Assembly: GCA_964544655.1 (NCBI GenBank)
Contig: CAZJCM010000056.1
Location: forward strand, 1 to 13,247
Direction: 5' to 3'
DNA: 13,247 bases
DNA from: HyVt-443 sp964544655
GTDB taxonomy: Bacteria; Pseudomonadota; Gammaproteobacteria; Chromatiales; Chromatiaceae
Shown in pieces: positions 1-6,999 of the stretch. The first letter of the stretch is position 1. Each line of letters begins with the position of its first letter. Under the pieces are notes generated by a model. The model was given only the letters and a program-made list of their open reading frames with translations, ran no database searches and was not told the DNA's origin. Position numbers and translations under genes: made by a program.

Positions 1-182
1 GAGAAAGCCGTGATGCTACCGCAGCTTACCCTCTAACCGTCAGTCGAGTTGCACTAGCGAGTTGAATCCGCGACCTATATGATGTTAGCGACTCGGGTGA
101 ATGAACCTTTTCTTCATGGGGGAATTTGCCCGCACGGTTTCTTTGCCACTGGCTATTCAATCGTTACTTGGGGATTGTCTTG

Positions 183-1808
183 ATGAAAAAAATGAAATTC
201 GGTTTATCAGCCTTAGGACTGGCTATCGCCTGCGCGAGTTCCGGTGTTGCCCTGAACGCATCCGCAGCTCCCAGCCTTTCCGACGCAGACTTCGAAAAAG
301 CCAAAACCATCTACTTTCAACGTTGCGCCGGCTGCCATGGCACGCTGCGCAAAGGCGCCACCGGTAAGAACCTGGAGCCGAAGAACACCCAGAAGCTGGG
401 CCAGAACCGTCTGGAGAAGATCATCACCTACGGTACAGAAGGCGGCATGAACAACTTCGACGACATCCTCTCCAAGGATGAAATCAAGCTGATGGCCACC
501 TACATCCAGTTGGAGCCGCCGATTCCGCCGGAGATGTCCCTCGCTCTCATGAAGGAGCGCCACAAGGTCTATGTCGACCCCAAGGACTATCCGACCAAGC
601 CTCTGCATGGCCGCAACTGGCAGAACTTCTTCCTGGTCATCGAGCGTGACGTCGGCAAGATCGCCGTCATCGACGGCGACACCAAGGAAGTGGTCGCCCA
701 CATCCCCACCGGTTATGCCGTACACGTACTCAAGGCAGTCGAACACCACGAAGGCATGCACGTGGATAACCCGGGCCGCTTCTGGTTTGTCATGGGCCGC
801 GACGGCATGATGACCAAGGTCGACCTTTGGCAGACCCCTGACAAGATGAAAGTGGCTCAGACTCAGGTCGCCTACGATGCCCGTGACGTGGCGGTCTCCG
901 GCGACGGCAAGTACGTCATCGGTGGTGGTTACTGGCCACCTCACTTCGTCATCCTCGACGCCCTCACCATGGAGCCCCTGAAGGCGGTATCCGCCCGCGG
1001 CGTCAATGTAGACGGCAACTATGTCAACGAGTCCCGCGTGGCAGCTGTCTACGACACCCCGTTGGCCCCCACCTGGCTGGTCTCCATGAAGGAGCTGGGC
1101 CAGATGTGGCAAGTGGACTACAGCGATCTGGACAACCTGAAGGTCACCATGATCGATTCCGCCAAGTACCTGCATGACGGTTTCTTCGATCCCACCGGCC
1201 GCTACTTCCAGATTGCTGCCAACGCCTCCAACAAGATGGTGGTGATCGACAGCAAGACGCAGAAGCTGGAAGCCATGATCGACGTGGACAAGAAGCCCCA
1301 TCCGGGTCCGGGCGCCAACTGGAACGACGCGAAATGCGGTCCCGTGGGCGGCACCACCCATCTGGGCGTAGGCAAGGTCACCGTCTGGGGCAACGATCCC
1401 AAGGGCCATCCGGACCAGGCCTGGAAGATCTGCTACGAAGTTGAGACCGACGGCCCGGGCGTGTTCATCCGCACCCATCCCAAGTCCGACTACGTGTGGG
1501 CTGACCAGACCAAGCACCCGGATCCCGAAGTGCAGCAGTCGATCCAGGTCATCTCCAAGAAGACCCGCGAGATCGTCAAGACCATCCGCCTGACCGAAAC
1601 GAAGGGCTACGCCGCCGTTCACATCGAGTTCAACAAGGATGGCTCCGAGGTCTGGACCTCTGTCTGGAACCGTGCGGACAGCAAGAAACCGAACGGCGAG
1701 ATCATCATCTTCGACGCCAAGACGCTGAAGGAGAAGGCTCGCATCAAGGGTCTCTATGCCCCGACCGGCAAGTTCAACGTCTACAACCGCGTCAATCACG
1801 TGACCTGA
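183..1808 (+). CDS. nirS: Cytochrome cd1 nitrite reductase NirS
   Basis: Periplasmic NO-forming nitrite reductase, 541 aa. A Sec-type signal peptide (MKKMKFGLSALGLAIA..., likely cleaved near ASA|AP, residue 28) precedes a short cytochrome c domain with heme motif CAGCH at 48-52 and probable ligand Met89 (GTEGGM). The C-terminal eight-bladed d1 propeller keeps the proximal d1 ligand in GYAVH (His181) and both active-site histidines, in LHDG (His331) and KPHPG (His373); their 42-residue spacing equals that of His327/His369 in the Pseudomonas aeruginosa enzyme as I recall it. The protein ends with the family-typical TPTGKFNVYN-like motif (here APTGKFNVYN). I chose the ATG at 183 because it begins the signal peptide and follows GGGGA at 170-174; an in-frame ATG at 126 adds 19 non-signal-like residues. 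Oddities are a loop of about 16 extra residues after His181 and two cysteines (385, 417) in the d1 domain. Followed directly by an intrinsic terminator. Confidence 0.97.
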   Translation: MKKMKFGLSALGLAIACASSGVALNASAAPSLSDADFEKAKTIYFQRCAGCHGTLRKGATGKNLEPKNTQKLGQNRLEKIITYGTEGGMNNFDDILSKDEIKLMATYIQLEPPIPPEMSLALMKERHKVYVDPKDYPTKPLHGRNWQNFFLVIERDVGKIAVIDGDTKEVVAHIPTGYAVHVLKAVEHHEGMHVDNPGRFWFVMGRDGMMTKVDLWQTPDKMKVAQTQVAYDARDVAVSGDGKYVIGGGYWPPHFVILDALTMEPLKAVSARGVNVDGNYVNESRVAAVYDTPLAPTWLVSMKELGQMWQVDYSDLDNLKVTMIDSAKYLHDGFFDPTGRYFQIAANASNKMVVIDSKTQKLEAMIDVDKKPHPGPGANWNDAKCGPVGGTTHLGVGKVTVWGNDPKGHPDQAWKICYEVETDGPGVFIRTHPKSDYVWADQTKHPDPEVQQSIQVISKKTREIVKTIRLTETKGYAAVHIEFNKDGSEVWTSVWNRADSKKPNGEIIIFDAKTLKEKARIKGLYAPTGKFNVYNRVNHVT

Positions 1809-1835
1809 TTGACCGTGTAGGCTAGACCTGCTCAA

Positions 1836-1869
1836 GGCGGGCATGGATTTTCTCCATGTCCGCCTTTTT
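1836..1869 (+). terminator. Intrinsic terminator/attenuator after nirS
   Basis: A 12-bp stem (GGCGGGCATGGA at 1836-1847 with TCCATGTCCGCC at 1853-1864, one G-T wobble) closes a 5-nt loop and is followed directly by TTTTT (1865-1869). It sits 27 nt after the nirS stop and 38 nt before the next start. I see no separate promoter in the remaining 38 nt, so the next gene probably depends on read-through, which would give much more nirS message than downstream message. Confidence 0.85.
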
Positions 1870-1906
1870 CAAATCTCTTCCACTTTTCCGTTTACGGGAT
1901 AGAAAC

Positions 1907-4777
1907 ATGTCGGATCAACTGTTCAATAAAAAGCCTGGCCTGATGAAGCGACGCCTGATACTGGGAACCACCGTGGGTGGCGCCTTATTGTTCTTTATCT
2001 TCGGCATTATCTTCTGGGGTGGCTTCAACACGGCCATGGAGGCAACCAATCAGCTGGAGTTCTGCATCGGCTGCCACGAAATGGAAGAGAATGTCTACCA
2101 GGAATACAAGCCGACGATCCACTACTCCAACAGGACTGGCGTACGGGCAACCTGCCCTGATTGCCACGTCCCCAAAGACTGGATCCACAAGATGGCCCGC
2201 AAGATCAAGGCCAGTAACGAGGTCTACCACAAGATCATGGGGACCGTCGACACCAAGGAAAAATTCAACGAGCACCGCCTGGAGATGGCGAAACGGGTCT
2301 GGAAGACCATGAAGGAGACCGACTCCCGCGAGTGCCGAAACTGCCATAACTTCGAATCCATGAACCCGGAGTTCCAGCGGCCCCGGGCCCGCAAGCAGCA
2401 CCTCAACGCCTTCAAGACCGGCCAGACCTGCATCGACTGCCATAAGGGCATCGCCCACAAGCACGTGCGTGACCTGCTGACCGACGAGGAGCTGGAGACT
2501 CTGGAGGCGCCGAATCCGTCCTTCGTGCGCGAGATTCCACCCATGTTCCTGGAGGGCCTGGAACGCATCGAGGCGAAGGAAGCCGAGCAGGCGGCGAAGG
2601 AGAAGGCCGAGAGGCAGCGGGCCCGCGAAGCCAAGATCGCTGCCAAAAAGGCCGAGGAAGAACGCATCCGCAAGGCGGTGGAGGCAGCCCTCGCCGCCCA
2701 GAAGGCGGAACTGACCGCCGGAGCAGGCGCAGCAGCTGCGGCCGCACCTGCCGCTGCGTTGGCTGCTGCCAGCGGCTTCGGCATCGACTGGGGCGACGTG
2801 CCGGAACGGGAGATCACCATCTTCTATCCGGGCCAGACCTCCATGGAATGGGTGCTTAACGGTCGCGACCACGGTGGCGCCCGTCCCTTCGCCAAGGGTG
2901 GAGACCGCTGTGCCAACTGCCACGACAAAGAGACCGCCGACATGGGCGAGAAGATGGTCACCGGCCAGAAGGCCGAGCCCACTCCGATCCCAGGCAAGCG
3001 CGGCAGCATCCCGGTGAAGGTCCAGGCCGCCCACGACGACCAGAACCTCTACCTGCGCTTCGAGTGGGAGGACACGGACCACGTCCCGGTACCGTTCGTG
3101 GACGGCGGCAAGATGGATCCGGAGAACCCGATCAAGCTGGCGGTCATGCTGGCCACCGACGATGTGGAGTACGCCGACCGGGCCGGCTGCTGGGGTACCT
3201 GTCACCATGACGCCCGCACCATGCCCGATGCCCCTGACCAGGCAGCAATGGAGTCCAGCGGTCTGGCCGAACGTCTGGACCTGAGCCAGGGTGTCACCAA
3301 GTACCTCAAGGAGAGCCGTACCAAGATCGAGGTGAAGGGCCGCCGCGGCAAGAAACGGGGCGGCTGGGACAAGCTCAAATCAGCCGACGAGATCCAGTCC
3401 GAACTGGCAGCAGGCCGTTTTATGGATCTGCTCCGCTACAAGTCCGGCAAGGGCGAGACCGAGGACGGCTACATCCTGGAGCAGCGTCACATGTCCGGTG
3501 GCGAGGGCTTCGAGGTGGATGCCCGCCAAGAGGGCGGCAACTGGATCGTAGTCATGAAGCGGAGTCTGAAATCAGACAAGCCGGGGGATATCAGTCTGGA
3601 GCCCGGCAAGCTCTACAACTTCGGCTTCGCCATCCATGACGACTACACCAATGCCCGCTTCCATCACGTTTCCCTGGGCTACAAGCTTGGGCTGGACAAC
3701 GAGGAGGCCGAGGTCAACGCGGTGAAGAAGGAGGCCAGTGCCCCTGCGGCCGCCCCCGTGGCCGCTGCTGCCGCCCCTGCGGCCAGCGCTCCAGCCGCCC
3801 CGACCGGCGGTGACATCCAGGTGGACTGGAGCAAGGCGACCAGCCGTGACATCACCCTGTTCTACCCGGGCCAGACCTCCATGGAGTGGGTGCTGAACGG
3901 CCGCGATCATGGCGGCGCACGTCCTTTTGCCAAAGGTGGCGACCGCTGCACCAACTGCCACGACAAGGAAACCGCCGACATGGGCGAGAAGATGGTCAGC
4001 GGCCAGAAGGCCGAGCCCACGCCCATCCCCGGCAAGCGCGGCAGCATCCCGGTGACCGTGGAGGCAACCCACGATGCCGAGTACCTGTACATGCGCTTCA
4101 GCTGGCCGGAGGGGGAGCACGCCCCGGTCCCGTTCGTGGAGGGCGGCAAGATGGACCCGGAGAATCCGATGAAGTTGGCGGTGATGTTCGCCACCGATGA
4201 GGTGGAGTATGCCGACCGAGCCGGCTGCTGGGGCACCTGCCACCACGATCTTCGCACCATGCCCGACACTCCCGACCAGGCAGCCATCGATGCCAGCGGC
4301 CTGGCCGAGCGGCTGAGCCTGACCGAGGGTGTGACCAAGTACATCAAGGAGAGCCGCAGCAAGATCGAGGTCAAGGGCCGTCGCGGCAAGAAGCGGGGCG
4401 GCTGGGACAAGCTCAAATCGGCTGAAGAACTGAAGGCGGAGATGGATGCGGGTCATTTCATGGACATCGTGCGCTACAAGTCCGGAAAAGGTGTGGCCGA
4501 GGATGGCCATGTCCTGGAACAGCGTGACATGCAGGCCGGTGAAGGCACCCAGTTCAGCGCCAAGCTGGATGGGGGCACCTGGAGCCTGGTGATGAAGCGC
4601 AAGCTGAAGCCGGGCAAGCCCGGCAAGGTAGACCTTGAGCTGGACAAGGTCTACAACTTTGGCTTTGCCATCCATGACGACTACAGCAACGCCCGCTTCC
4701 ACCACGTTTCCCTGGGCTACAAGCTGGGCTTCGACAACGACAGCGAAGGCGTCGAGATCAACGCCACCGCCCAATAG
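1907..4777 (+). CDS. NapC/NirT tetraheme quinol dehydrogenase fused to two ethylbenzene-dehydrogenase-like heme domains
   Basis: 956-aa membrane-anchored periplasmic multiheme cytochrome. Residues 16-40 form one N-terminal transmembrane helix. Residues 45-185 are a NapC/NirT/NrfH domain with four CxxCH motifs: CIGCH (53), CPDCH (83), CRNCH (143), CIDCH (175), including the typical CHEM...VYQEY stretch. Residues 221-269 are a charged Glu/Lys/Ala helix, probably coiled coil, followed by an Ala-rich hinge (271-289). Two tandem domains follow (about 291-600 and 637-946), each with CxNCH (335, 681) and the atypical GCWGTCHH (428, 774), resembling the heme-binding ethylbenzene dehydrogenase/DMSO-reductase-type cytochrome family. 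The NirT part would oxidise quinol and pass electrons through the wire toward NirS or another periplasmic acceptor; the acceptor is inference. NirT alone is about 200 aa, so this is greatly enlarged. An ATG at 1856 lies inside the terminator stem; the ATG at 1907 has GGGA upstream and starts directly before the membrane anchor. Confidence 0.85.
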   Translation: MSDQLFNKKPGLMKRRLILGTTVGGALLFFIFGIIFWGGFNTAMEATNQLEFCIGCHEMEENVYQEYKPTIHYSNRTGVRATCPDCHVPKDWIHKMARKIKASNEVYHKIMGTVDTKEKFNEHRLEMAKRVWKTMKETDSRECRNCHNFESMNPEFQRPRARKQHLNAFKTGQTCIDCHKGIAHKHVRDLLTDEELETLEAPNPSFVREIPPMFLEGLERIEAKEAEQAAKEKAERQRAREAKIAAKKAEEERIRKAVEAALAAQKAELTAGAGAAAAAAPAAALAAASGFGIDWGDVPEREITIFYPGQTSMEWVLNGRDHGGARPFAKGGDRCANCHDKETADMGEKMVTGQKAEPTPIPGKRGSIPVKVQAAHDDQNLYLRFEWEDTDHVPVPFVDGGKMDPENPIKLAVMLATDDVEYADRAGCWGTCHHDARTMPDAPDQAAMESSGLAERLDLSQGVTKYLKESRTKIEVKGRRGKKRGGWDKLKSADEIQSELAAGRFMDLLRYKSGKGETEDGYILEQRHMSGGEGFEVDARQEGGNWIVVMKRSLKSDKPGDISLEPGKLYNFGFAIHDDYTNARFHHVSLGYKLGLDNEEAEVNAVKKEASAPAAAPVAAAAAPAASAPAAPTGGDIQVDWSKATSRDITLFYPGQTSMEWVLNGRDHGGARPFAKGGDRCTNCHDKETADMGEKMVSGQKAEPTPIPGKRGSIPVTVEATHDAEYLYMRFSWPEGEHAPVPFVEGGKMDPENPMKLAVMFATDEVEYADRAGCWGTCHHDLRTMPDTPDQAAIDASGLAERLSLTEGVTKYIKESRSKIEVKGRRGKKRGGWDKLKSAEELKAEMDAGHFMDIVRYKSGKGVAEDGHVLEQRDMQAGEGTQFSAKLDGGTWSLVMKRKLKPGKPGKVDLELDKVYNFGFAIHDDYSNARFHHVSLGYKLGFDNDSEGVEINATAQ
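2813..3700 (+). repeat. EBDH-like domain, copy 1 of an intragenic tandem repeat
   Basis: Encodes residues 303-598 of the NirT fusion. It aligns without gaps to copy 2 with a constant offset of 346 residues. By hand count about 229 of 296 residues are identical (about 77%). Conserved landmarks are GQTSMEWVLNGRDHGG, the CxNCH motif, GCWGTCHH, a basic patch (GRRGKKRGG), RYKSGKG and FGFAIHDDY. Confidence 0.9.
3851..4738 (+). repeat. EBDH-like domain, copy 2 of an intragenic tandem repeat
   Basis: Encodes residues 649-944. The blocks around both cysteine motifs and the basic patch are almost identical to copy 1. Divergence is concentrated at residues about 717-740 and 870-915. A 33-residue Ala/Pro linker (about 604-636) separates the copies. 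Confidence 0.9.
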
Positions 4778-4820
4778 GGCAACTGCCGGGCACAGGGAGG
4801 CGCCCGGATTATTCCTGCAC

Positions 4821-4846
4821 GAGGGGCGGCAACGCCCCTCTCTTTT
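4821..4846 (+). terminator. Intrinsic terminator after the NirT fusion gene
   Basis: A perfect 8-bp G+C-rich stem (GAGGGGCG 4821-4828, CGCCCCTC 4833-4840) with a GCAA tetraloop is followed by TCTTTT. Another possible hairpin (CCGGGC 4786-4791 with GCCCGG 4802-4807) lies between it and the stop codon. This separates the nirS transcript from the heme d1 operon. Confidence 0.88.
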
Positions 4847-4885
4847 GCCTGAGACTGCTCTGATCTGGCTCTAGTCCTCCATGGA

Positions 4886-4927
4886 TTGACTGAGGTCAAT
4901 GCCCGGCAAAATGCTCCTCTGTAGATT
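4886..4927 (+). promoter_or_regulatory. DNR/FNR-type anaerobic promoter of the nirC operon
   Basis: TTGACTGAGGTCAA at 4886-4899 is a perfect TTGAC-N4-GTCAA operator of the FNR/DNR/NnrR family. TAGATT at 4922-4927 is a fair -10 element. The operator centre (4892.5) would lie at about -41.5 from a start near 4934, the class II activator position. Distance from operator end to the -10 element is 22 nt, the same as in the norC promoter at the other end of the window. Which family member binds (DNR, NnrR or FNR) cannot be told from the site. Confidence 0.85.
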
Positions 4928-4967
4928 CCATAGTCAGGTCGTTTCAACGCTGACACCGGAGCATCCA

Positions 4968-5294
4968 TTGAAACCCAAGCCGTCGATTCTCCTGCCAATC
5001 GCCCTTGCCGGCCTTATCGGTACCCAGGCCCAGGCGGAGATCCCGCCCCAGCGCCAGGCAGAGATCGTCTATCTGTTGCGGCACGATTGCGGCTCTTGTC
5101 ATGGCATGCGCCTGGAAGGAGGCTTGGGCCCCGCCCTCAACCCACAACGCCTGCGCGGCTGGAACACGGAACAGCTGGCGCTGACCATTCTCTACGGCCG
5201 CCCTGGCACGCCCATGCCACCATGGCGCCCCTTCTTCACCGACAATGAAGCACACTGGTTGGCGGCCCAGCTGAAACGGGGGATCAAACCATGA
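4968..5294 (+). CDS. nirC: NirC small periplasmic cytochrome c
   Basis: 108-aa monoheme cytochrome c. Read from a TTG start it has a clean signal peptide (MKPKPSILLPIALAGLIG..., cleavage near AQA|EI, residue 23), heme motif CGSCH at 41-45 and the probable sixth ligand Met83 in GTPMPPW. NirC proteins serve heme d1 maturation and can also donate electrons to NirS. The TTG at 4968 is preferred over the in-frame ATG at 4899 because that ATG overlaps the DNR operator and lies upstream of the -10 element, while CGGAG at 4957-4961 is correctly spaced for the TTG. First gene of the heme d1 operon; its stop overlaps the nirF start (ATGA). Confidence 0.88.
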   Translation: MKPKPSILLPIALAGLIGTQAQAEIPPQRQAEIVYLLRHDCGSCHGMRLEGGLGPALNPQRLRGWNTEQLALTILYGRPGTPMPPWRPFFTDNEAHWLAAQLKRGIKP

Positions 5295-6484
5295 AACAGC
5301 GCCTCCTGCTTGCCGTCATGCTCCTGCTGCTGGCTTCATCCCAGGCCCTTGCAACCTGCCTTACCCGGGGCACCGGTGACTTGGGCATCATCATCGAGCG
5401 GGCCAGTGGCAGTCTGCTGGTGATCGATACCACGGCCCACCAGCGGCTGTTCGAGATCAAGGGCCTGGGGGATCTCTCCCACGCCTCAGCCGTCTATTCC
5501 AGGGATGAACGCTACGCCTATATCTTTGGCCGTGATGGCGGCCTGACCAAGGTGGATCTTCTCTGTGGCCGTATCGTCAAGCGGGTGGTCCAGGGCGGCA
5601 ACAGCATCGGCGGCGCCATCTCCCAGGACGGCCGTCTGATCGCCGTCTCCAACTATGTCCCTGGCGGCGTCAAAATCTTCTCTGCGGATGACCTCTCCCT
5701 GGTAGCCGATATACCGGCCACGAGGGTGACCGACCGGGACGGAAAAGAAAAGGGCTCCAAGACCGTCGGCCTGGTGGATGCCCCCGGGCAACGCTTCGTG
5801 GTCGGCCTGTATGACAGCGGGGAGACCTGGATCATCGACATGACGGATCCTGACCACCCTGTGATCACCAAATTCACCGATACCGGATCGCTCCCTTACG
5901 ACGGCCTGATCACACCGGACGGACGCTACTACATCGCCGGACTGTTCGGCGAGGACGGTCTGGCGCTGCTCGACCTCTGGCATCCGGAAAAGGGACTGCG
6001 CAGAATCCTCGACCACTACGGCAGAGGCGAACAGAAACTGCCGGTCTACAAGATGCCACATCTGGAGGGCTGGGTGATCGCTGGTAACAGGGCCTTTCTC
6101 CCGGCTGTCGGCCACCATGAGGTACTGGTGGTGCGGGAGGATGACTGGCGGGAGGTAGGCCATATTCCGGTCCATGGCCAGCCGGTGTTCGTCATGGCAC
6201 GGCCGGATGGGCGCCAGCTCTGGGTGAACTTCGCTTTCCCGGACAACGATACCGTACAGGTCATCGACACCGAATCGCTGCAGATCGTCAAAACCATGAA
6301 GACCGGCAAAGGCACCCTGCATATGGAATTCACGCCGCGTGGTGAGGAGGTGTGGATCTCAGTTCGGGACAAAGACCAGATCCAGGTCTACGACACCGAG
6401 ACCCTGACCCTGACCCATACCCTGCCGGCTGAGAAACCGAGCGGGATCTTTTTCACCGATCGCGCCCATCGCACAGGACTCTGA
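5291..6484 (+). CDS. nirF: NirF, heme d1 biosynthesis propeller protein
   Basis: 397 aa, the normal size for NirF. A hydrophobic signal sequence (residues 4-15) ends in ALA-TC; Cys23 lies where a lipoprotein cysteine would be, but Thr before it makes a poor lipobox, so a soluble periplasmic protein is more likely. The rest is a d1-type beta-propeller related to NirS and NirN but without a cytochrome c domain, with LSHASAVYSRDE (His64) and the shared GRDGG motif at 80-84. NirF is needed for heme d1 synthesis and binds a late heme d1 intermediate; its exact chemistry is less settled than that of NirN. Overlaps nirC by 4 nt, so translation is probably coupled, and is followed 2 nt later by nirD. 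Confidence 0.95.
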   Translation: MKQRLLLAVMLLLLASSQALATCLTRGTGDLGIIIERASGSLLVIDTTAHQRLFEIKGLGDLSHASAVYSRDERYAYIFGRDGGLTKVDLLCGRIVKRVVQGGNSIGGAISQDGRLIAVSNYVPGGVKIFSADDLSLVADIPATRVTDRDGKEKGSKTVGLVDAPGQRFVVGLYDSGETWIIDMTDPDHPVITKFTDTGSLPYDGLITPDGRYYIAGLFGEDGLALLDLWHPEKGLRRILDHYGRGEQKLPVYKMPHLEGWVIAGNRAFLPAVGHHEVLVVREDDWREVGHIPVHGQPVFVMARPDGRQLWVNFAFPDNDTVQVIDTESLQIVKTMKTGKGTLHMEFTPRGEEVWISVRDKDQIQVYDTETLTLTHTLPAEKPSGIFFTDRAHRTGL

Positions 6485-6486
6485 TC

Positions 6487-6999
6487 ATGGCCACCACCGC
6501 CCGCGTAATCCAGGAGTTCATCGAGACACCCAATGGCGGCGGTCCGCTGCGGCTCAACGATCTGGAGAAACGCCTGCTGGACGAATATCAAAAAGGCCTG
6601 CCTCTCTCCCCTGCCCCATTTCAGGAGATCGCGCAACGCCTGGGCACCAGCGAGGCGCTGGTGCTGCAGATCCTGCAACGCCTGCTGGACGCAGGCATCA
6701 TCAGCCGGGTCGGCCCCGTTTTCAAACCCAAGCGCATCGGTGCCAGCACCCTGGCCGCCATGGCGGTGCCGGAGCAGGAGCTGGAAGAGGTTGCGGAGAC
6801 GATCAGCAGTTACCGGGAAGTCAACCACAACTATGAACGGGAGGACCATTTCAACCTCTGGTTCGTGGTAACCGCCGCCAGTCAGGAGCATTTGGCGCAG
6901 ACCCTGGCCGATATGGAGCAGCGCACCGGTCACCCGATCCTGAACCTGCCCCTTGAGCGGCAATTCCATATCGACCTGGGTTTTCCGCTATGGTGCTGA
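6487..6999 (+). CDS. nirD: NirD siroheme decarboxylase subunit
   Basis: 170 aa, AsnC/Lrp-related fold: an N-terminal winged-helix-like part (about 23-85) followed by an alpha/beta domain. The D/G-type signature NHNYER (113-118) followed by NLWFV separates it from the L/H type. NirD, L, G and H together convert siroheme to 12,18-didecarboxysiroheme in the cytoplasm; they do not act as DNA-binding regulators despite the fold. The first 22 residues are an N-terminal extension compared with NirG in this operon. Starts 3 nt after the nirF stop and overlaps nirL by 10 nt. Assignment as D rather than G rests on gene order. Confidence 0.92.
   Translation: MATTARVIQEFIETPNGGGPLRLNDLEKRLLDEYQKGLPLSPAPFQEIAQRLGTSEALVLQILQRLLDAGIISRVGPVFKPKRIGASTLAAMAVPEQELEEVAETISSYREVNHNYEREDHFNLWFVVTAASQEHLAQTLADMEQRTGHPILNLPLERQFHIDLGFPLWC

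Noticed and set aside
62..75. TTGAATCCGCGACC as a DNR/FNR box for nirS
   Set aside because: Only the left half resembles the operator; the right half lacks TCAA.
126..182. Upstream ATG extension of nirS
   Set aside because: The added residues spoil the export signal, and the ATG at 183 has a ribosome site and begins a typical signal peptide.
213..1844. 543-aa open frame antisense to nirS
   Set aside because: It mirrors the codon pattern of nirS in GC-rich DNA, has no recognisable domain or signal, and nirS is unambiguous. Similar antisense frames at 1985-3208, 3572-4774, 5486-6322 and 9953-11431 are rejected for the same reason.
1856..1906. Upstream ATG for the NirT fusion gene
   Set aside because: The ATG lies within the 3' arm of the terminator stem and would add 17 residues before the natural anchor; ATG 1907 has GGGA upstream.
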